In this document: positions 58,250 through 64,000 of the stretch, piece after piece | Layout: each line of letters starts with the position of its first letter | Position numbering within the stretch: the first letter of the stretch is position 1 | DNA from: Pyrocephalus nanus | Lineage: Eukaryota; Chordata; Aves; Passeriformes; Tyrannidae | DNA length: 64,000 nucleotides | NCBI GenBank assembly: GCA_038380795.1 | Contig: CM076260.1 | Coordinates: forward strand, 2,849,533 to 2,913,532 | Reading direction: 5' to 3' | Position numbers and translations under genes: made by a program | Notes under the pieces: model-generated | The model's database searches: none | The model's input: the letters and a program-made list of their open reading frames with translations, nothing else | What the model was told of the DNA's origin: nothing

Positions 58250-58560
58250 TGGAATCATGGAATGGTTTGGATTGGAAGAGATCTTAAAGATTATCCAGTT
58301 CCAACCCCTGCCATGGGCAGGGACACCTTCCACCAGCTCAGGTTGCTCCAAGCCTTGTCCAACCTGCCTTGGACACTTCCAGGGATGGGGCAGCCCAAGC
58401 TTCTCTGGGCAACCAGTGCCAGGGCCTCACCATCCTCACAAGGAAAAACTTCTTCCCACTATCCAATCTAAACCCACACTCCCTAATCTCAAGATCATTC
58501 CTCCTTGTCCTGTCACTCCATGCCCTTGTGAAAAGTCCCTCTCCATTGATAATTCTCCCA
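58250..58560 (-). mobile_element. CR1 fragment
   Basis: GGAATCATGGAATGGTTTGG tail, CAGGGATGGGGCAGCCCAAGC and TCATTCCTCCTTGTCCTGTC. Reverse orientation, tail-to-tail with the copy ending at 58002. Confidence 0.94.
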
Positions 58561-58981
58561 AGGAGAACTAAGATACTGTAACCTGTAACAGTGTTGGAAC
58601 TTCCCCGAGTCTAAAAATCCACTACATGCTGGTCAAGGCAGCAGTGAACCAGAGGCTGAGAGAAATCTCTCCACTCAGGAGCAAGCTGGGGATACAAAAT
58701 GCATAAAAGCCCCATTATATTGTCTTGCAGACTCTGCCTTAGGTCACCAGCCTCTTCCCACAAAGCAAAAGTGAGAATAATTTAAAAAATGCAGCTTTCA
58801 CAGGAACAGAATAGGCCAAGAGAGTTGAGGATAATCAAGTGCTTACAAGACCATGGTGAGCTTTTGCACTGCAACAGAATATGCTCAGAATAGAACTTCT
58901 TGGATAGGATTCACCTGACTGTTCGATGTCCTCTGTGATCAGTGAAGAGGCACTAACCTCTAGGAAGGGTTTGGTTTCATG

Positions 58982-59222
58982 TGGAATCACAGATTCATTT
59001 AGGTTGGAAAAGACCTCCAAGATCATCAAGTCCAACCTGTGACAGATCCCCACCTTGTCCCCCAGCCCAGAGCACTGAGTGCCACGTCCAGTCCATCCTT
59101 GGATACCTCCAGAGGTGGGGACTCCACCACCTCCCTGGGCAGCCCCTTCCAGTGCTTAACAGCTCTTTCCATGAAGAAAAAAATTCCTTATGTCCAATCT
59201 GAACCTCCCCTTTCCCATCTCT
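58982..59222 (-). mobile_element. CR1 fragment
   Basis: GGAATCACAGATTCATTTAGG tail, CAAGATCATCAAGTCCAACC and CCATGAAGAAAAAAATTCC. Reverse orientation. Confidence 0.93.
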
Positions 59223-60099
59223 GGAGACAACTGATGCACCTCTTTGGGCACCTGTGCCTCATCACTATGAGGGGAGCTTGGAGAAGATGTCTAGATCTTC
59301 TACCAAATCCCACCTTTTTGGCACCTATGCTCTCCTTTGCCTCCTCAATTCCTGCAAAATATTATATTCCCTCTTCCAATGAAACGTGCTAAAATGGTCA
59401 AGTCACATCCAGGAATAAGCAGCTCTAAATTTTAACCCCCAATCTGACACTTTAAGCCTGTGAATAATTATAATACCCAGCACAAGATAATTCTTCTAAA
59501 AATGCAGTTATTCTCTTTCTGACTATAAGTGTATAATTAAAAAAGAAGGGCTATGTTGAAGGACTATCTCAGTGTTTCCTCACTGTCCTCCTCTGGAACA
59601 CACTGACAGCAATCACATCAATCACATTTTTACTTGGATTTCTTAAGGAAGCAAATTTTCCATGTCTGCCTTGACATTTGTTTACATCACACCCCTCTTT
59701 CTCTCCAGCAACTTTTCAATCCAACCCAGAAGAAGCCTGGATATTAATATTCTAAAACATTCCATGGAAACAGGCAGCTGGATGGGGAAAGCTGACAGAT
59801 CCATGTGCACATGGACAGGGATTCACCTCCTTCAGCCACAGAGAATCCAAGCACAACAAAACCACCGGGAAGCAACCTGGAGTACCGGAGCCCTCATGGA
59901 ATGCCTTGGTGGGAGATGTTTTATTAACCCAATTCATCTCTGCCCTCTCCAACGGGGCTAAAAGTGTTAAATTCATGTTTTCTTCTTGGCATCACTTACT
60001 GAGGAGCTGGGATTTCCCTCAGGAGACTCCTCCAGTGCCCTGCTGACATCACTGCGAGGAAGCCTGCGAGGAGTGAGTTTGTGTCTTCCTCTTTCTAAT

Positions 60100-60400
60100 T
60101 GAAGTTCTCACCCCCCAGAACCATTCCTGGCTTTTGCCTGCTCTGATTACTGTCCCTTCCCTTCCTCTGCTCCTCCCTCCCTGCGACCCCCAGATATTTA
60201 TAGGCAGAGAGGTCACCTTTTTCTGCCTCTTTTCTGAGATCAACATATCCAGTTCCTCCACTCTCTCCTTCTAGGACATGCCCTCTAACCCTGTCACCCA
60301 TTTTACTAAATCCTTTTGGACTCTCTCCAGGTTTTTGATGTCCTTTTTTTCTTGTTCTGCCTCTCAGTCCCAAATACCTTATGCTGGCTGTGGTTTCCAA
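60100..60400 (-). mobile_element. Old, diverged CR1-like fragment
   Basis: The minus strand reads EKGDLSAYKYLGVAGREE, resembling the CR1 ORF2 C-terminal LRGDLIAAYKYLRGG-REE region. GGACTCTCTCCAGG at about 60320 fits the CR1 nucleotide consensus. Much more diverged than the other copies. Confidence 0.45.
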
Positions 60401-61573
60401 AGCAGAACAGTGAAAAACCTATGTTAATTTGTAACTAATTTTTTCTCTTCTGCAGGTTTTTTTTTCTTCCCTGAAAAAAAGGACAGCAAGGAAAGTAATT
60501 TATGTGTGACTCCTGCAACAGAAACTTTGGTCACAGGTAAAAAAACCCCTAAGAGTAAAGTTGTAACTTGCCTAAAAGTCACAACTGCGATCAATATAAA
60601 TATCAATATAAAAATTGGCATTTTGCAGAGAGAAAATTGGGGGAATGTTCAGTTTACCCATAACTTCAGGGAGCCCATGGCAGAGCCAGATTTTAATGGA
60701 TTTTCAGTCCTGTCCCTTAAGATTAGCCAACATGCCTTTCTGATAAGTGCTGGGAAATATAAGTCAGTTGAGGAAGTTCTGCAAAATGTGTCAGAAGACA
60801 ATTTCCTGATTTAAAAAAAAAAGTGAAAAAGCAAAGGGGTGGATCACTCCACTTTTTAATGACTAACAAGGAAGAGATCACTGCAAACTCGAGACTTTCG
60901 GGCTACTTGGACTCGGTGGCTTAAGGGAACTTACGCAGGTTTTACATCCAAGTTACACAAATTTGGAGGAAGCAGATTACTCATGGAATGGCCTGAGACG
61001 TGGATGTGAGGTGGATGCAAAACATTCAGGTTTTTATGCACCCTCAAACGGAGTTGGAGCAAATCAGAGCTACTCCCCCCAGCCCCCAGAGTGAAATCAG
61101 TGCCAGATTCATGTTGTTCAGCAACCAAGTTGGGACCGTCTGTAACTCATTCCCAAATCCTCAGTCTCACTCAGGAGCATTTTCTCCAGTGATAAGGCTC
61201 CATCAGGAAACACAGCTGGATGGAGGAAGGAAATTCTGAGAAGCAAAAAAAAAAAAAAATAGTGGGGGTTCCAGGAAGTTCAACCAGATAGGAACTAATG
61301 GAATTTGTTTTTCTGTTTCCCCAGCTCCCAGTGTTCCCGAATGAGTGAGAAAATCAGAGGGAGAGTGGGGGGGAAGGGGCAAAAAACAGTCTGGCAAGAT
61401 CCTACCCTGCAAAACAGGTCCTCTCTGCAGGTCTCCAGAGAGCATCATAATTACAATTCAATATTTTCGATCACTTGCTGCTCTCCCTGGGAAAAACTGC
61501 AGACGTTTTCAATTTAGGTCCACTCTGAAGCCCAGCCATTGTTTTCTTCCCCCCTCGTTTTTTTGACTTCTTT

Positions 61574-61575
<2 letters not shown>

Positions 61576-61604
<29 letters not shown>
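61576..61604. repeat. T29 homopolymer
   Basis: Long T-run preceded by CTTCTTTTC. Confidence 0.9.
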
Positions 61605-61608
<4 letters not shown>

Positions 61609-62424
61609 AAAGGTCCCCGTGTAGTTTATTAAGGAGGTTTGAGTTGGGCACATGATTTATCAAAAATAATTAAAAATAAGCGCACTGCTGTGTTGGACAT
61701 TCAGAATTAAGGGCTGCAAGTGCCTCTGATTAGTAACACATACCCCAGAACCATCAAAACAACAGCTTCAACTTGTATCTTGGTTTTATTACTTTTAGAG
61801 AAACTCCTTTTGACCCTCAGGGGCAAGCAGCATTTCCTTCCACATCCTTTGCAATTCCACTCTTTTGCAATCTTTACAATCCTCCAGCCAACTCCCTCTT
61901 CCTTTGATAAGGTAGATAATCCAAGTTTCAACATTCCTCACTTACTGCAGCAGTGCTGGTGTGAAACAAGACAAAGGATCCATCACTCAGATCACTCCTT
62001 GGCCACTGAGTGAAAACCTGAGTCTGAGATACAGTTAAGGCAGCTCAGATTAAGCTCACACAAACCATCTCCTGCCAAAGGCTACTCCACAGGTCGAGAT
62101 CATAAAATGATTGGGAATGACCACACTGGAAAAGACTGGGCAGGGCTAATTGGAACAGTGGCTTTGTGACACATCTGATGTGCTGGGACACTTTATCACA
62201 GCACCAGTTGAGAGGTGACTGTTTTTGACAAGCACTTCAGGAGAGCCAGATTATCTTGCTGGTCCAGAGATCGTGTCACTGAGCCTTGAGTCCTTCCACT
62301 AATTTCCCTTTGACAATAAGCACAGATGGAATTCCCTGGGTTTTGCTTTTTTCCCCTCCTTTTTCCTAATCTTCAAGTCTGGTATGATCCAATCAACCAG
62401 CCAGACTTAGGATGGCACTGGGAA

Positions 62425-62640
62425 GGTTTAGATCGGATATTGGGAAAAATTTCTTCGTGGAAAGGGTTGTCAAGCACTGTCACAGGCTGCTCAGGGAAGC
62501 AGTGGAGTCACCATCCCTGGAAATGTTCATAAAAGTGTGGATATGGACATGGTTTAGTGATGAACGTGGTGGTGGTGCTGGTTGAGGTTTGGACTCCATG
62601 ATCTTAAAGGCCTTTTCCAACCTTAATGATTCCATGATCT
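62425..62640 (+). mobile_element. CR1 fragment
   Basis: GGTTTAGATCGGATATTGGG, CACAGGCTGCTCAGGGAAGC and AACCTTAATGATTCCATGATC tail. Plus orientation. Confidence 0.92.
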
Positions 62641-63104
62641 TCTGCTCCTTAAAGGGATCTCCTCCATCCATCCACTGAATTTTGTCACAGGCTTAAACTG
62701 GAGGCTTTAAGGAAGGCTGACAATCAAAACTCAGCTGGACAAACTCCTGTATTCAGACTTGCCAGAGCTGGCCCTGCTTTGAGCAGAGTGCCTCTTCCAG
62801 AAACCACCAGGACTCCTCCAACCTCAGCAGTTCTGTCACTGTGAAAAGCAGTTCCTGCATCTTTCCATGAAGTTACATCCAAGATTATTCTGATCCCAGA
62901 CTGAAACAACTAGAAATGTGGGAAAAAGGATTATGCTGAGTATCTCTGTCAAAAGGTCGAGTGTAATGACAACTCTGGTGTGAGCTGAGGATTGATACTC
63001 AGTCCAAATCAAACCTGTGCTGGAGGCTTCTCAAACTGCACCTCTGAACAAAGAAGAGGGATCTGATACCTTGGAAACAGCCTTAACAACAGGACTTCAA
63101 GCTA

Positions 63105-63418
63105 TAGAATCATGGAATGGTTTGGGTGAGAAGGGACCTTAAAGCCCATCCAGTTCCACCCCCTGCCATGGGCAGGGACACCTTCCACTAGCCCAGGTAG
63201 ATCCAAGCCCTGTCCGACCTGGCCTTGGACACTTCCAGGGATGGGGCAGCCACAGCTTCTCTGGGCAACCTGTGCCAGGGCCTCACCACCCTCACAGGGA
63301 AGAATTCCTTCCCAATATCCCATCTAACCCTGCCCTCTGGCAGTGGGAAACCATTCCCCATGTCCTGTCACTCCAGGCCCTTGTAAACAGTCTCTTTCCA
63401 TCTTTCCTGTAGGCCCTA
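63105..63418 (-). mobile_element. CR1 fragment
   Basis: AGAATCATGGAATGGTTTGG tail, CAGGGATGGGGCAGCCACAGC and CCTGTCACTCCAGGCCCTTG. Reverse orientation. Confidence 0.94.
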
Positions 63419-64000
63419 CTCAGGGCTCTGCTGGACACCAGGACTCTTCCTACATTATCTGCACACAGGAACACATAGGAACAACTCAATTCCAGGAGAA
63501 TGATAGCACTTTCCTGCTCCTGTAGTGAGTTCTCTGCCACACCAGGGAAGTGCCCAGAGCTCGGGGATTTCAAACCAGAAAGCAAACAGGGAACTCCTGC
63601 AAATCCTCACAGTTCCATTTGTGCCACCTTAAGGACCAGGCTCTGGAACATGATGGAAAGGGATCATGAGAGTTCATGGGTGCAGTGAAATGAAATTGCT
63701 CAGAGCTGGAGGGCCTGAGCAGTGCATTTTTTGTTGTGTGCAAACTCCACAGATCTCTGATCCATGAAGAAAAGGAGAAGGGGGGGCTGGGGGAAGCAAT
63801 TGTGCTGCCTCTGGCTGTCCCTCCCTATGGCTGCTCAGCAGCAGACAGTAGCCAGAGGATGACAATGCAGCTCCAAATGACATTACCTCCTGCCTCGATT
63901 TGCATGTGGAAATCTGGGTGCCTAAGAGGGAACAGCCCGTGACTCTTTTTGCCAGAACCTTGAACCATTTCAGCGAGGGGAAAAAGGAAATCTGCACAGG
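63419..64000. other. Unassigned non-coding end of window
   Basis: Unique-looking sequence with no recognisable exon, CR1 copy or simple repeat apart from a G-run near 63780. Confidence 0.55.

Larger units (their letters stand above)
20759..64000 (-). other. PINX1: Presumed PINX1 intronic sequence
   Basis: Everything upstream (on the minus strand) of the PINX1 terminal exon is treated as intron, because no other gene is recognisable and the remaining PINX1 exons are missing. I looked on the minus strand for the G-patch block (MLEKMGWSKGKGLG-like), the DNWIAHQDDF-like block and the CIFGKR-like block, and found none. The stretches between listed repeats (for example 22.1-23.05, 23.9-25.2, 29.5-32.3, 34.9-36.8, 38.6-41.3, 41.4-44.8, 45.5-47.9, 51.2-57.9 and 60.4-62.4 kb) are CpG-poor, AT-leaning, non-coding sequence with homopolymer runs and nothing further I can name. 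A short exon could have been missed by eye. Confidence 0.6.

Noticed and set aside
1..64000. CRISPR arrays, bacterial operons, tRNA or rRNA genes, intact endogenous retroviruses
   Set aside because: None visible. The window is avian nuclear DNA with spliced genes and CR1 fragments.

Overview
This is vertebrate nuclear DNA, almost certainly from a bird. Coding density is very low and introns have GT-AG boundaries. About thirty truncated CR1 retrotransposons are scattered on both strands, many ending in the avian-type ATTCTATGATTCT-like tail. The two recognisable genes sit in the same order and orientation as human SOX7 and PINX1 on 8p23.1, as I recall that locus. I cannot name the species from the sequence alone.

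Layout. Positions 1-7.2 kb are non-coding: two CR1 copies, AT microsatellites, a MIR-like remnant with a small tandem triplication, a G-rich tract, a GC-rich segment and a TTGGG pentamer repeat. SOX7 lies on the minus strand at about 7.2-11.8 kb. It has two coding exons (11752-11527 and 9502-8598) encoding 376 residues, a roughly 1.3 kb 3' UTR with poly(A) signals, and a 2.0 kb intron holding a diverged minisatellite of about 60 bp units. Its promoter sits in a GC-rich island with TATA-like, CCAAT, FOX-like and SOX-like motifs. The 12.2-19.6 kb stretch between the genes holds a candidate ETS/GATA enhancer, one protein-like but unidentified reading frame (15814-16026, minus), two CR1 copies and simple repeats.

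The terminal coding exon of PINX1 (telomerase inhibitor/nucleolar protein) is on the minus strand at 20758-20162, with a short 3' UTR. I found none of the other PINX1 exons. The remaining 43 kb is therefore best read as PINX1 intron, possibly with unrecognised short exons. It is dominated by CR1 fragments, homopolymer tracts, an A-rich degenerate tandem array at 56.2-56.6 kb, a MIR remnant near 53.2 kb and a few CpG-bearing islands that could be regulatory.

SOX7 is a SOXF transcription factor acting in endothelium, haematopoiesis and endoderm. PINX1 acts in the nucleolus and at telomeres. They share a conserved neighbourhood but no known pathway, and nothing here looks like a co-regulated system. 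I see no compelling novel biological system. The items most worth checking are the unidentified frame between the genes, the SOX7 intronic minisatellite, the putative upstream enhancer, the inverted CR1 pair at 44.8-45.5 kb and the CpG-rich hairpin segment at 52.3-52.5 kb.
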